From assembly GCF_003410055.1 (NCBI RefSeq), contig NZ_QUZK01000041.1, positions 151,506-215,505 of the forward strand: a stretch of 64,000 bases of DNA, written 5' to 3'. This DNA comes from Wenzhouxiangella sediminis. GTDB lineage: Bacteria > Pseudomonadota > Gammaproteobacteria > Xanthomonadales > Wenzhouxiangellaceae. Below are positions 36,476 to 45,459 of this stretch, one piece after another. Within the stretch, counting starts at the first letter, position 1; every line of letters begins with the position of its first letter. The position numbers were made by a program, and so were the translations under genes. The notes beneath the pieces were generated by a model. It ran no database searches. It saw only the letters and a list, made by a program, of their open reading frames with translations, and was not told the DNA's origin.

Positions 36476-38593
36476 TCAGAAGACATAGGCGGCCGTCACA
36501 CCCACGACGCGCGGTTCGCCGTACTGGAAGTAGGGCTCCACGGCATAACCGTCGCGCGGGTCGTTGCCGAATCCGCCGAATCCGCGCGTCTTGATATCCT
36601 CGTCGGTGATGTTGCGGGCCCACAGCGCCAGGTCCCAGTGCTGGCTGCGGTAGCCGAGGCGGGCATGGAACATCTCGTAGGGGTCGGCCCGGGTTTCGTG
36701 CCGGCTCGAAAAGAAGAAGCCGTCCTTGCCTTCGGCTTCGACGCGCGCATACCAGTGCTCGCTCAGCTGGAAGACCGCGCCGAGGTTGAACATGTAGCCG
36801 GGTGCGTGCGGCAGCTCGCGGCCGTCCATGTCGTAGGGCTCGCCGGTGTCGGGATCGGCATCGACGTGGGAGTAGTTGAGGAAGTCGTCGAACTGCGACT
36901 CCAGCAGGCCCACGCTGGCGAAGGCGCGCACGGCGCGGTTGATGTGCCAGTTGATCTCGGCCTCCAGGCCGTAGCTCCGGCCGGCGGTGGCGTTGGTCTT
37001 GTACTCGATGAACTGGCAGGGGCAATTATCGCCTTCGATCGGTTCCACCAGGGACTGCTCGGTCTGGATGTCGTCGCGGTCCTGGAAGAATACCGCGGTC
37101 CTGAGATCCAGCCGGCCGTCGAGCAGGCGCGTCTTGAGCCCCAGTTCGTAGTTCCACATCAGCTCGGTGGCGAACTCGCGCTGGCTGTCGGGGATCAGCG
37201 AGTTGCTGTTGACCCCGCCGGCCTTGTAGCCGCGCGAGGCCAGGGCGTAGGCAAGGCCGCCACCGGCGGTGCGGTACTCCAGCGCCAGCTTGCCGCCCCA
37301 CATGTTCTCGTCGGGCTGGAAGGCCGCGCCGTCGCTGTCGCTGTAGCGCACGTCGCGCTGTTCGCGACGGAGGCCGGCGACCAGTTCCAGGCGCTCGGCC
37401 AGCGGCACGTCGAGCTGGCCGTAGACGGCCCGGCTTTCGCTGTCGTAGTCGAACAGGAAGTCCTCTTCGATGTAGGTGTACTCACGACGCAGGTCCTGCG
37501 ATTGGTCGCGGCTGTAAGCGCCGACGACCCAGCCCAGTTCGCCGGCCGAGGTGTTGGACACGGCGCGTAGGTCCACGGTGGTGTTGCGGTCGCCGCGGAT
37601 GTAGTTGTCGAAGGACGAATAGCCGTCGTAGATACAGTCGTAGACTTCGCAGAAGCCGTCGAAACTCCAGTCTTCGTCGTAGCCGTATTCCAGGTCGGCG
37701 TCGGTGCGGCTGGCCAGCGCCTCGATGCTGAACTCGCGGTGGGCGCGCCAGCTAACGCGAACCGATCCGGCGACGGTTTCCTGGCGATCGTGGCCCGGCT
37801 CGTCGGAAAGCGTGGTGCGCGTGTTGTCCAGGGAGAAGCCGTCGTAGCCGTTGTCCACGTCGAGGAACAGGCCGGTCAGATCCACGCGCAGGTTGTCTGC
37901 CGGTTCCCAGCGCAGCTTGCCGCGAAAGGTCTGCTCATCGATGAGCTGGACGTCGTCGCGGTCGAGGAAGGCGTTGTCCTGGAAGCCGTCGCTCTGGTGG
38001 TTGGCGTAGGCCAGGCGGTAACCCAGTTGATCGTTGATCGGCCCGGAAATCACGCCTTCGAAGCGGCGCATGCCGTAGTTGCCCACGCTGGCTTCCACGC
38101 GGCTCGTGAAGACCTCCGTGGGGCTGCCCGAGACGATGTTGATCAGCCCGGCCAGGGCATTCGCACCGAACAGGGTGCCCTGCGGGCCGCGCAGGATCTC
38201 GATCTGCTCGACATCCAGCGTGGTGGCCGCGCCGCCCAGGCCGGTCAGGTCAATGCCGTCGATGAGCAGGCCCACCGAGGCGTTCATCGGTTCGACGAAC
38301 TGGCTGCGCGAGCCGATGCCGCGGATCTGGAAGAAGCGGCCGCGCGACGTGCCGGTGGAGAAGTTGACGTTGGGCGCGGTGTTGAGCACGTGCTGCAGGT
38401 GCGAGGCGCCGCGCTGCCAGACGGTCTCGCCGTCGATGACGGTCACGCTGGTGCCGAGATCGAACACATCGGGCGCGCGGAAGTCGGCCGTGACCACCAT
38501 GGGTTCGTCCTGCCAGGGCGGCAGTTCGGATTGTGCCGGAACGGCGATCGGCAAGGCCAGCAGGAGGCCGCCGAGAAGATGGGTTGTTTTCAT
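36476..38593 (-). CDS. TonB-dependent outer-membrane receptor, probable thiamine receptor (705 aa)
   Basis: Signal peptide (LLGGLLLALPIAVPA), then a plug domain (PMVVTADFRAPDVFDLGTSVTVIDG, LNTAPNVNFSTGTSRGRFFQIRGIGSRSQ and the LLIDGIDLTGLGGAA to EILRGPQGTLFGANALAGLINIVSG run) and a barrel of about 550 residues ending in Phe. A TonB box-like MVVTA lies at the N terminus of the mature protein. Its place directly behind a TPP riboswitch and ahead of PnuT and a kinase makes thiamine or its phosphates the likely ligand. GGAG precedes ATG 38593. Confidence 0.9.
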   Translation of the reverse strand: MKTTHLLGGLLLALPIAVPAQSELPPWQDEPMVVTADFRAPDVFDLGTSVTVIDGETVWQRGASHLQHVLNTAPNVNFSTGTSRGRFFQIRGIGSRSQFVEPMNASVGLLIDGIDLTGLGGAATTLDVEQIEILRGPQGTLFGANALAGLINIVSGSPTEVFTSRVEASVGNYGMRRFEGVISGPINDQLGYRLAYANHQSDGFQDNAFLDRDDVQLIDEQTFRGKLRWEPADNLRVDLTGLFLDVDNGYDGFSLDNTRTTLSDEPGHDRQETVAGSVRVSWRAHREFSIEALASRTDADLEYGYDEDWSFDGFCEVYDCIYDGYSSFDNYIRGDRNTTVDLRAVSNTSAGELGWVVGAYSRDQSQDLRREYTYIEEDFLFDYDSESRAVYGQLDVPLAERLELVAGLRREQRDVRYSDSDGAAFQPDENMWGGKLALEYRTAGGGLAYALASRGYKAGGVNSNSLIPDSQREFATELMWNYELGLKTRLLDGRLDLRTAVFFQDRDDIQTEQSLVEPIEGDNCPCQFIEYKTNATAGRSYGLEAEINWHINRAVRAFASVGLLESQFDDFLNYSHVDADPDTGEPYDMDGRELPHAPGYMFNLGAVFQLSEHWYARVEAEGKDGFFFSSRHETRADPYEMFHARLGYRSQHWDLALWARNITDEDIKTRGFGGFGNDPRDGYAVEPYFQYGEPRVVGVTAAYVF

Positions 38594-38651
38594 GTTTGAG
38601 TCTCCAGGATGAAAGTCGGTGGAGACCCGGAATGCACGGGGGATTGTCGAA

Positions 38652-38679
38652 AGCACCCTTGCCGGGGGCGAAGGATGCT
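38652..38679 (-). promoter_or_regulatory. Hairpin between TPP aptamer and receptor gene (expression platform)
   Basis: On the minus strand AGCATCCTT and AAGGGTGCT form a 9-bp stem with one G-T pair and a 10-base loop, followed by TTTC. It begins just after the aptamer and could be the terminator of the switch. The short T tract leaves a Rho- or translation-based mechanism open. Confidence 0.55.
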
Positions 38680-38685
38680 CTTTCG

Positions 38686-38772
38686 TTCCTGTCCCTACGC
38701 CGGCATTAACCGGATCAGGTTCAACGGGTCCACCCGGCTGGGTGTCTCAGGCGTAAACGCCACCCCGAGGAA
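38686..38772 (-). promoter_or_regulatory. TPP riboswitch (THI element)
   Basis: Minus strand: P1 arms TTCCT and AGGAA (38768-38772 with 38686-38690), the conserved CTGAGA after GCGTTTACGC, then ACCCGTTGAACCTGATC, GGTTAATGCCGGCGTAGGGA. These are the invariant THI-box blocks that bind pyrimidine and pyrophosphate of thiamine pyrophosphate. It lies 93 bases before the receptor gene and should switch the three-gene operon off when TPP is abundant. Confidence 0.96.
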
Positions 38773-38829
38773 TCGGCGACATTGTACCGCAGCCCCACCG
38801 CCCGATGCGGCCGGAGCTTGCGTGCCAAC

Positions 38830-40038
38830 TCAGCCGCGAACGGAAAAGACGGTCGGCCGGGCGGCCGCGCCCAACATGAGCAGCGTAAGCAGGATCAGCG
38901 CCCAGCTCGCATTCGTGGGCACCGCCAGCGGAAAACGCTGGCATTGCTGCCAGTTCGAGCCCGCAGCGAAATCCCAGGTCGCGTCGATGTCGGCGTCTTC
39001 GCTCGAGACGAGCTGGTTGCCGCAGATCTGGGACCCGCCCTCGATCAGCGAAACATCCGACAAGGCGGGCACGGGTCCCGACAGCATGTTGTCGGCCACG
39101 TGAAACATCTCGAGCTGGTCGAGGTTGGCCAGCGATGGAATCGGGCCGGTCAACGCGTTGTTTCCCGCATAGAAGAACCGCAACGAAGTGAGGTCATCCA
39201 GCGCCGGAATCGGACCCTCGAGATTGTTGTTTGCCACCCCGAACGAGTAGAGCGAAACCAGGCCGCTGAGCGAGGGAATCGTCCCGCTCAGTTCGTTGCT
39301 CCGGAAGTTGATGACGCGCAGGCTGCTCAATCCGGCCACCGGGGGAATCGGTCCGGTGAGCTGGTTGTCGCTGAGGATGATGTTGCCCAGAGAGCTTACG
39401 GGCTGGAGATCGGGGATCGAGCCGGTGAGGTTGTTGCTGTGCGCCCAGAACAGGTCGATGCCGGTTGGCAGGGCGGGGACCTGGCCTTGCAGCGAGTTGT
39501 AGGCCACGTTGTATGCCAACAGGTTCGGTACGTTCTGGAACGGCGGGATCGTGCCGGTCAGCTGGTTACGCTCGGCGGCGAAGTAGGTCAGGCTGCCCAG
39601 GCCGTCCAGCACGGGCAGGCTACCGGTAAAGCCGTTGAGCGAAATATCGAAGTCGTACAATTCGCCGAGTGTCGACAGGTCCGGCACCGGCCCCGTCAGG
39701 CGATTGTCGCTGACGTCAAAGGTGCGCAGTTCCGGCAGGTCGGCCAGCGAGCTGATACTGCCGACCAGGCCATTGCCGGGCAGTACGATGGCCGAAACAT
39801 TGTTTTCGCCGGTGTTGCAGCTCACGCCGTACCAGTTGCACTCGGTGCCTGCGGCATCCCCCCAGCCCGAGTTGTCGGTCCAGTTCGGGCCGTCGGTCGA
39901 GTTGTAGAGGTCGAGCAGGGCCTGACGCTCCGAAGCGGGGATGACAGCGTGCGCGCTGGAGGCGATCAACATCGCCACTAGAATCAGAAGGGTGAGGCAA
40001 GTCGTCTTGCGGGTGTGTTCCTCAAGTTTTTCAATCAA
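38830..40038 (-). CDS. Secreted leucine-rich-repeat protein with C-terminal membrane anchor, about 402 aa
   Basis: A signal peptide (CLTLLILVAMLIASSAHA) is followed by an LRRNT-like cap (WTDNSGWGDAAGTECNWYGVSC) and about ten plant-type LRRs of 21-23 residues with the pattern L-x-x-N-x-L-x-G-x-(I/V)P. Examples are FDVSDNRLTGPVPDLSTLGEL and INFRSNELSGTIPSLSGLVSL. The C terminus (VPTNASWALILLTLLMLGAAARPTVFSVRG) resembles an IPTL-CTERM sorting tail. The start is uncertain: a TTG at 40038 has AGGAG nine bases upstream, while ATGs at 40077 and 40089 lack one. It likely binds proteins at the surface. It lies next to, and on the same strand as, the TPP element but is not part of that operon. Confidence 0.85.
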   Translation of the reverse strand: MIEKLEEHTRKTTCLTLLILVAMLIASSAHAVIPASERQALLDLYNSTDGPNWTDNSGWGDAAGTECNWYGVSCNTGENNVSAIVLPGNGLVGSISSLADLPELRTFDVSDNRLTGPVPDLSTLGELYDFDISLNGFTGSLPVLDGLGSLTYFAAERNQLTGTIPPFQNVPNLLAYNVAYNSLQGQVPALPTGIDLFWAHSNNLTGSIPDLQPVSSLGNIILSDNQLTGPIPPVAGLSSLRVINFRSNELSGTIPSLSGLVSLYSFGVANNNLEGPIPALDDLTSLRFFYAGNNALTGPIPSLANLDQLEMFHVADNMLSGPVPALSDVSLIEGGSQICGNQLVSSEDADIDATWDFAAGSNWQQCQRFPLAVPTNASWALILLTLLMLGAAARPTVFSVRG

Positions 40039-40344
40039 GATCGGATACTCCTGTGTGCCCCGTTCGACGTGGCTCATGCCGCACTGCATCGGCGTGCGAG
40101 TTCACACCGCGGGTTCCGTTGACCCGGCCGCAGTGAAGATCTTGCACAAGATCGACGAGCGCCCCTGGCGCACGAGACGATGATCGGCGTTGGTGCGAAA
40201 AGCGATGTCGTTCAGGATTGTTTTCTTGCCCGGTCGAGGGGTATGGCCGGGCGACCCCAGCCGGCAGTCTACAGATCGGGCTTCGGCCTTGCCAGTTTCG
40301 GACGCTGTCGGTAAAGCGCGATGGACCCGAACTCGGTCCGCACG

Positions 40345-41637
40345 TCAGGACGAGGCGGAGCTTTCCACCAGCGTTGATCCTTCGCGGATTTCCGAAACTG
40401 AACAGCAGCCCGACAGCCCCATCGTCAAGTCGAAATCGGCCTTGAAGTTCTGCAGGCATTCGCGCACGCCCGCTTCCCCGCCGACGGCGAGGGCGTAGGC
40501 ATAAGGGCGGCCGATGCAGACTGCGTCGGCACCGAGGGCAATGGCCTTGAAAGCATCGGCGCCGCTGCGGATGCCGCTGTCGACGAGGATCTTCATGCGG
40601 CCGTCGACCGCGCGGACGATATCGGGCAGGGCGTCGAGTGTGGCCACGGCCCCGTCGACCTGGCGGCCGCCGTGATTGGAGACCACGATGCCGTCGATGC
40701 CGTGGTCGACGGCGCGCTGCGCGTTGTCGGCATCGAGGATGCCCTTGAGCAGGATCGGCAGTTTGGTGTGCTCGCGCAGGAAAGCCAGCTCGTCCCAGGT
40801 AAGCGAAGGACGCGAGTAGGTTTCGATGAAGTGCTGGACAGCGCGCCGGGCCTTGCCGCTTTTGAGATTGGAAAACGTCGGGCCAGGCACGTTGCGCGCC
40901 TGCGCAATGGCGGTGCCGATGGCGTGATGATTCAGCGGCGCCTCGGGCGGCCGCCCGGAATCGGGGCGCTCGCTCACCTGCTGCATGAACACCGGGTCGC
41001 TGGTGTACTGGGCGATGCCCTGGCCCCGCAGGAAAGGCAGGAAGGCCAGGTCGAGGTCGCGCGGGCGCCAGCCGAGCATCGTGGTGTCGAGCGTCACGGC
41101 GATGGCGGAGCAGCCGCAGCGCTCGGCGCGCTCGACAAAGCTTGCCACCACATCGTTGGACTTGCTCCAGTACAGCTGGAACCAGCGCGGCGAATCACCC
41201 ATGCAAGCGGCCGTCTCCTCCATCGGCACCGAGGCCTGGTTGGAGAAGATGAACGGCACGCCTTCGGCCGCCGCCGCCCGCGCCACGGCCCGGTCGGCCT
41301 GGGCATGCGCCATCTCGAGCACGCCGATCGGCGCGAGCAGGAAGGGGGCGGCCAGGCGGTCGCCGAACAGTTCGGTCGAGGTATCGCGCGATTCGACGTC
41401 GCGCAGGTAATGCGGCACGATGCGCCAATTGTCGAATGCTGAACGATTGGCGGCCATGGTGCGTTCTTCGCCCGCACCCCCGGCGATATAGGCAAACGCC
41501 TCGGCGCTCATGCGCCCGCGAGCTTGCTCCTCCAGAAGCGTTGCCCGCGTCGAGATCAAAGGTCGCTTGCGTCCGCTGCCGCCTAGGTAGATGGACTTCT
41601 GCCGCTCGGTTCCTGTTGCTCGAGGTGAATCAGACAT
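40345..41637 (-). CDS. FMN-dependent alpha-hydroxy-acid oxidase / lactate 2-monooxygenase-like, 430 aa
   Basis: TIM-barrel flavoenzyme of the glycolate/lactate oxidase family. The active-site stretch VVSNHGGRQVDG holds the catalytic His and Arg. ILVDSGIRSGADAFKAIALGADAVCIGRPYAYAL is the FMN phosphate site, and LLKGILDADNAQRA supplies the substrate-side Lys. The N-terminal extension with IYLGGSGRKRPL and the segment TTMLGWRPRDLDLAFLPFLRGQGIAQY are typical of the lactate monooxygenase branch. AAGGAAG sits seven bases before ATG 41637. It is cytosolic. The substrate (lactate or another 2-hydroxy acid) is not fixed by sequence. Confidence 0.9.
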   Translation of the reverse strand: MSDSPRATGTERQKSIYLGGSGRKRPLISTRATLLEEQARGRMSAEAFAYIAGGAGEERTMAANRSAFDNWRIVPHYLRDVESRDTSTELFGDRLAAPFLLAPIGVLEMAHAQADRAVARAAAAEGVPFIFSNQASVPMEETAACMGDSPRWFQLYWSKSNDVVASFVERAERCGCSAIAVTLDTTMLGWRPRDLDLAFLPFLRGQGIAQYTSDPVFMQQVSERPDSGRPPEAPLNHHAIGTAIAQARNVPGPTFSNLKSGKARRAVQHFIETYSRPSLTWDELAFLREHTKLPILLKGILDADNAQRAVDHGIDGIVVSNHGGRQVDGAVATLDALPDIVRAVDGRMKILVDSGIRSGADAFKAIALGADAVCIGRPYAYALAVGGEAGVRECLQNFKADFDLTMGLSGCCSVSEIREGSTLVESSASS

Positions 41638-41925
41638 GCTCACTTCCTTGAACGGCGCCATTCAGTATAAGACGGACGATGGGCAAGCTCCAGAGTAAGA
41701 CGCATTCCCAGTCGTTCGCCACCGCATTCTGGGATCCTGCAGTGGCCGGATGTTTGATATATTCCCAAGCGCTGAAAGGGGGCGCTGTCCACTGCAATCG
41801 ACTCGCACGATTCCGGTCGAGCGTTATCGTGCCGTCCCCTTGATCGATACATCGAGTTGCCGCCTCGACTCCGACGTCAAATCGGGGGGGAGAGGCTTGA
41901 TTCCATTCGACGTAGGGTATCCAGA

Positions 41926-42360
41926 ATGAAGAAGACAGCAATCATCGTAGTCGCAGTCACTTTTCTGGCCGGATGTGCCATCTCAGAGAACGTTGTGCCG
42001 GTTGATTCGGACAAGACGATTGAAAAGGTATACGTTCGCTATAGCGATGATGTGCACATGGAGGGGCTCAATGACGAGCTGGTTTCGCAATTCCGTTCAC
42101 TCGGTTTCGATGCCGAACTCTACAGGGGGGATACACCTGATGCAGCCCAACATACTTTCATCTTTACGGCAAACTGGGCCTGGGATCTTGCTATGTACCT
42201 GACCTATTTCCACGGCACGCTCTATGAAGAAGGGCGAATGCTGGGCGAAGCGGAATACGACGCGAGATCAGGTGGAAGCAACTTCGGGAAGTTCGGGCCG
42301 ACGGCCAGCAAGATCAAACCTTTGCTTACCGAAATGATGCAAAAGGTGCAACGGCGATAG
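41926..42360 (+). CDS. Small lipoprotein of unknown function, 144 aa
   Basis: The signal peptide MKKTAIIVVAVTFLAGC ends in the lipobox LAGC. The mature part has short beta-alpha alternation (EKVYVRYSDDVHMEGLNDELVSQFRSLGFDAELY), then FIFTANWAWDLAMYLTYFHGTLYEEGRMLGEAEYDA. From memory this resembles Sbal_3080-type lipoproteins, which carry a small conserved domain of unknown role; I am not sure. The gene and its leader are AT-richer than its neighbours. It is convergent with rraA. Confidence 0.75.
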   Translation: MKKTAIIVVAVTFLAGCAISENVVPVDSDKTIEKVYVRYSDDVHMEGLNDELVSQFRSLGFDAELYRGDTPDAAQHTFIFTANWAWDLAMYLTYFHGTLYEEGRMLGEAEYDARSGGSNFGKFGPTASKIKPLLTEMMQKVQRR

Positions 42361-42370
42361 GAGACACAGT

Positions 42371-42850
42371 TCAACTCAGCGCGCCCTTGGAGACAATTAT
42401 CCCGTTGGCATCGGCGTAGACGTATTCGCCCGGACGGAAGGTGACGCCGCCGAAGCTGACGGGAATGTCGGCCTGGCCTTCGCCTCTTCGAACGCTCTTG
42501 CGCGGTATGCAGCCCAGGGCGAGCACGCCGAAGTTGATGTCGCGCAGCACGTCCACGTCGCGGCAGGCGCCGTGGATGATGACGCCGGCCCAGCCGTTGT
42601 CGCGCGCATTCGCGGCGATCATGTCGCCGATGAGCGCGTTGCGCAGCGAACCGCCGCCGTCGACGACGAGCACGCGTCCTTCGCCTTCGGTGGCCAGTGT
42701 TTCCTTCACGCGCGAGTTGTCTTCGAAGCACTTGACCGTGGCGATCCGGCCGCCGAACTGTTCATGTCCGCCATAGGAATGCCAGTGCAGGCCGGTGACG
42801 ACGCGAACATCATCGGCGTGGTCGTCGCAGAGATCGGGTGTTGATCGCAT
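42371..42850 (-). CDS. rraA: RraA-family regulator of RNase E / aldolase-like protein, 159 aa
   Basis: RraA fold: FGGRIATVKCFEDNS, RVLVVDGGGSLRNALIGDMIA, GWAGVIIHGACRDVDVL and GEYVYADANGIIVS are family signatures in the usual order. In E. coli RraA binds RNase E and lowers mRNA decay; in other bacteria close homologues are 4-hydroxy-4-methyl-2-oxoglutarate aldolases. The length is normal for the family. AGAGG lies seven bases before the ATG. It starts three bases after the NUDIX stop, so the two form an operon. Confidence 0.9.
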   Translation of the reverse strand: MRSTPDLCDDHADDVRVVTGLHWHSYGGHEQFGGRIATVKCFEDNSRVKETLATEGEGRVLVVDGGGSLRNALIGDMIAANARDNGWAGVIIHGACRDVDVLRDINFGVLALGCIPRKSVRRGEGQADIPVSFGGVTFRPGEYVYADANGIIVSKGALS

Positions 42851-42853
42851 GCA

Positions 42854-43639
42854 TTACCTCTCTTGTTCGTGCGTGCTCATGCCGGCGGTCGCGTCTGCCA
42901 TGAAGACTTCGTAGCTGTCGGGCGCGTCCATGTAGGCTTCCAGGGTCTCGTCCGGCAGTGGCGCGGTCGCGAGTGCGGCCTGGACCACGCGGCGATTGAA
43001 CGGCGAGGTGGCCTCGCGCGCCAGGTATTCGTCCACCGGCATCCAGAGTGCCTTCTCGAGTTCGTCCCCGTCGAGATGAATGTCGAAGTTCAGGGGGCTG
43101 AGCCGGCACACGGCGTAGATGTTGGAGGCGCCGAACTGCCCGCGATGGTGATGACGCATGCCCACCAGGCCGCGAAACTCCGTGCGGATGCCGGTTTCCT
43201 CGAACACTTCGCGGATGGCGCCGTCGGCCAGGTGTTCGCCCCGCTCGAGCATGCCCCCCGGCAACTTGAGGTGCTCGGGTCGATCGATCCGGTCGCGTTT
43301 CTCGAGCACGACCAGGATCTGGCGGTCCTCGGAGAGCACCAGCCCGCCGGCGCCGATGCTGTGGGTGCAGGCGTCGGGAATATAGGCGCCGTCGACCAGG
43401 CGCCGCACCAGCATCAGGGTTTCGTCGCGGCCGTGATGCAGCTTGAACCCCAGGTCCAGGGCGTCCGGGAGCAACTCGCCGCGGCGAGCCGGAATCTCCA
43501 GCCAGGCCAGCTTGAGGCCTTCGCGTGACCAGGCCGCAAGCGCCGCGGCCATCGCGTCGCGGAATTCATCGCGGCCGGCCGGCAGTTCCTTGCCGGGAAC
43601 GAAGACACCGCCGTACCGGTTCTTGAGTGCCTGGAGCAT
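42854..43639 (-). CDS. NUDIX hydrolase of the NUDT6-like type, 261 aa
   Basis: Hydrolyses a nucleoside-diphosphate-linked compound in the cytosol. A complete NUDIX box is visible in GGMLERGEHLADGAIREV followed by FEETGI, fitting GX5EX7REUXEEXGU. The N-terminal 100 residues (MAAALAAWSREGLKLAWLEIP and ALDLGFKLHHGRDETLMLVRRL) match the extra domain of NUDT6/plant NUDX-type proteins. It is cotranscribed with rraA. The substrate cannot be named from sequence. Confidence 0.88.
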   Translation of the reverse strand: MLQALKNRYGGVFVPGKELPAGRDEFRDAMAAALAAWSREGLKLAWLEIPARRGELLPDALDLGFKLHHGRDETLMLVRRLVDGAYIPDACTHSIGAGGLVLSEDRQILVVLEKRDRIDRPEHLKLPGGMLERGEHLADGAIREVFEETGIRTEFRGLVGMRHHHRGQFGASNIYAVCRLSPLNFDIHLDGDELEKALWMPVDEYLAREATSPFNRRVVQAALATAPLPDETLEAYMDAPDSYEVFMADATAGMSTHEQER

Positions 43640-43768
43640 GCCTTTGAAGTTCGAGTGCAAAGGGAAGAAGAGTATACCGGCCTGCAACCATTTCCGACCC
43701 TGGCGCGTCCTTGAGTGCAGGTGCGTGAATGCGCGCGGTTCCGATTCGCAATAAGCAAGGAAGAAGAA

Positions 43769-44875
43769 GTGTCGAGAAACCTGGGGTTCTGCGGCCTGGC
43801 GGTCATCGTCTTTCTGGTGACCGTGGTGCGGCCGGTTGCTTCCGGCGGCTGTGCCGATCCGGACCTGTTCCGTGGCTGGGGCGAGACGGCGCCTCCCGTG
43901 GCGGTCCTCGGCGCCGGTAGCTGGTACCGGGCCTCGCTGGGCTGGATCCTGGCGCCGGGGGATTGTGCGGCCCGGCAGGTCGCCGAGGAAATGGACGCCG
44001 CTTCGGCCGCCTTCGAGCACCACTTCGGCCTGCTGGCGCCCCGCGGCGCAGTCATCGACGTGGCCCACGCCCGCCACGCCCCGGCCCTGAAGGAAGCCGG
44101 CGCGGCCTGGGTGCTGCCCTGGCGCTTCGACCAGGCCGACGAGGCCGCGGACGCACGCGCCGAAGCCATCCGGACCCAGGTACGGGCGCAACTGGCGTCC
44201 GGCGGCCGCGAGCCCGATGCCGGGCAGGTCGAAGCGCTGGTCGAGCGCGCGCTCGACGAGCTGGGCGAAGACGGTGCGGCCGAAACGTCGTCGCTCGAAC
44301 CAAAGGCCATTCGCCACGAGATTGCGCACCTGCTGTTCATGCACGCCGTCTGGCCGTCCTCGGCCGGGCGCGGTGAACAGTACGGCGGCGACGCACCGGA
44401 CTGGCTCGATGAAGCCGCGGCCGTGGTGGCCGAAAGTGCAGACATGACCGAAGCGCGCCGACAGGCCTTTCGCGAGCTGGCGCGATCCGGCCGGACGATT
44501 CCCCTCGAGGAATACCTGAGCATGGAACACCCGGTGTTCGCCGCGCGCGAGTTCCAGGCGTTGGTCGACCAGGCTCGTGCACAGGCCGAAGCCGGCGGTG
44601 CCGCGGTGGTATCGGCCTCGCTGCCGGCCGAGCACCTCGAGCGGGCGCGGGCCTTCTATGCCCAGACACGCGGCTTCACCGACTACCTCGTGCACAGATC
44701 CGGCGACGACCGCGTACTCGCGGAGATCGCGACAACCATGCGCGGTGGGGCCGCTTTCGAAGCCTGGCTGGCGGCTTCCGGAGTCGAATCCGGGCTGCCG
44801 GGTGACCTCCAGGACCTCGAGCGTGAATTCGACTCCTGGGCGAGGGAAACCGGAGGCGCGCTTCCCGACCTCTGA
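43769..44875 (+). CDS. Secreted zincin-like protein of unknown function, 368 aa
   Basis: It starts at GTG 43769 with AAGGAAG upstream. A signal peptide (LAVIVFLVTVVRPVASG) precedes a protein with the metal-binding motif HEIAH (His183, His187) in KAIRHEIAHLLFMHAVWP. APDWLDEAAAVVAES follows, where a downstream Glu in the DE pair could be the third zinc ligand, as in gluzincins of the basic-secretory or M48/M61-like sort. No family named with confidence. A peptidase role is likely but unproven. It lies directly upstream of the ECF sigma operon on the same strand. Confidence 0.78.
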   Translation: MSRNLGFCGLAVIVFLVTVVRPVASGGCADPDLFRGWGETAPPVAVLGAGSWYRASLGWILAPGDCAARQVAEEMDAASAAFEHHFGLLAPRGAVIDVAHARHAPALKEAGAAWVLPWRFDQADEAADARAEAIRTQVRAQLASGGREPDAGQVEALVERALDELGEDGAAETSSLEPKAIRHEIAHLLFMHAVWPSSAGRGEQYGGDAPDWLDEAAAVVAESADMTEARRQAFRELARSGRTIPLEEYLSMEHPVFAAREFQALVDQARAQAEAGGAAVVSASLPAEHLERARAFYAQTRGFTDYLVHRSGDDRVLAEIATTMRGGAAFEAWLAASGVESGLPGDLQDLEREFDSWARETGGALPDL

Positions 44876-44963
44876 CTTTCGGTACTGGTGTCGGGACGCC
44901 GGACCGGCATCGAGTCATTCGACGGAATAGAATGGCATCGTCATCCGTCAAGAGGGATAAGCG

Positions 44964-45449
44964 TTGAATCTGGCCGAAGAGGAGCTCAAGCAGGCCATTT
45001 CCGAGCACCTGGAAGCGTTGCGGCGATTTTCCGCGGCCTTGACCGGCAACCCGGCCGACGGCGACGACCTGGCCCAGGGCACGGTGGAACGATTGCTCGA
45101 GAAGAGTGTGCCCCGCGATGCCACTTTTGCGGCCTGGATGTACCGGGTTTGCCGGAATCTCTGGATCGACCAGGTTCGCAAGAACGCCCGCATGACGACT
45201 CCCGGGCAGGATGACCTGGAACGTCGAATGGAGAATCTGGACGGCGAGCGCGCGGTGATGACGATGATGAGAATGGATGAGATCGAGACGGCCATGCAGA
45301 AACTCGAGGTCGACCAGCGGGAAGTGCTCGCGCTGGTGGCGATCGAGGAATGCAGCTACCGTGAAGCGGCCGAGATCCTGGAGATTCCCATCGGCACCGT
45401 GATGAGCCGGGTGGCCCGGGCGCGCAAGCGGCTCCTGGAGTTGAGTTGA
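44964..45449 (+). CDS. ECF-type RNA polymerase sigma factor, 161 aa
   Basis: Sigma-70 region 2 (LRRFSAALTGNPADGDDLAQGTVERLLEK, then FAAWMYRVCRNLWIDQVR) and region 4 (LEVDQREVLALVAIEECSYREAAEILEIPIGTVMSRVARARKRL) are both present with no region 3, as in ECF factors. It begins at TTG 44964 behind AGAGGG. The anti-sigma gene follows ten bases later and the barrel gene after that, so the three are one unit. This factor probably controls envelope genes, perhaps including its own operon. Confidence 0.92.
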   Translation: MNLAEEELKQAISEHLEALRRFSAALTGNPADGDDLAQGTVERLLEKSVPRDATFAAWMYRVCRNLWIDQVRKNARMTTPGQDDLERRMENLDGERAVMTMMRMDEIETAMQKLEVDQREVLALVAIEECSYREAAEILEIPIGTVMSRVARARKRLLELS

Positions 45450-45459
45450 GCAACGAGAG

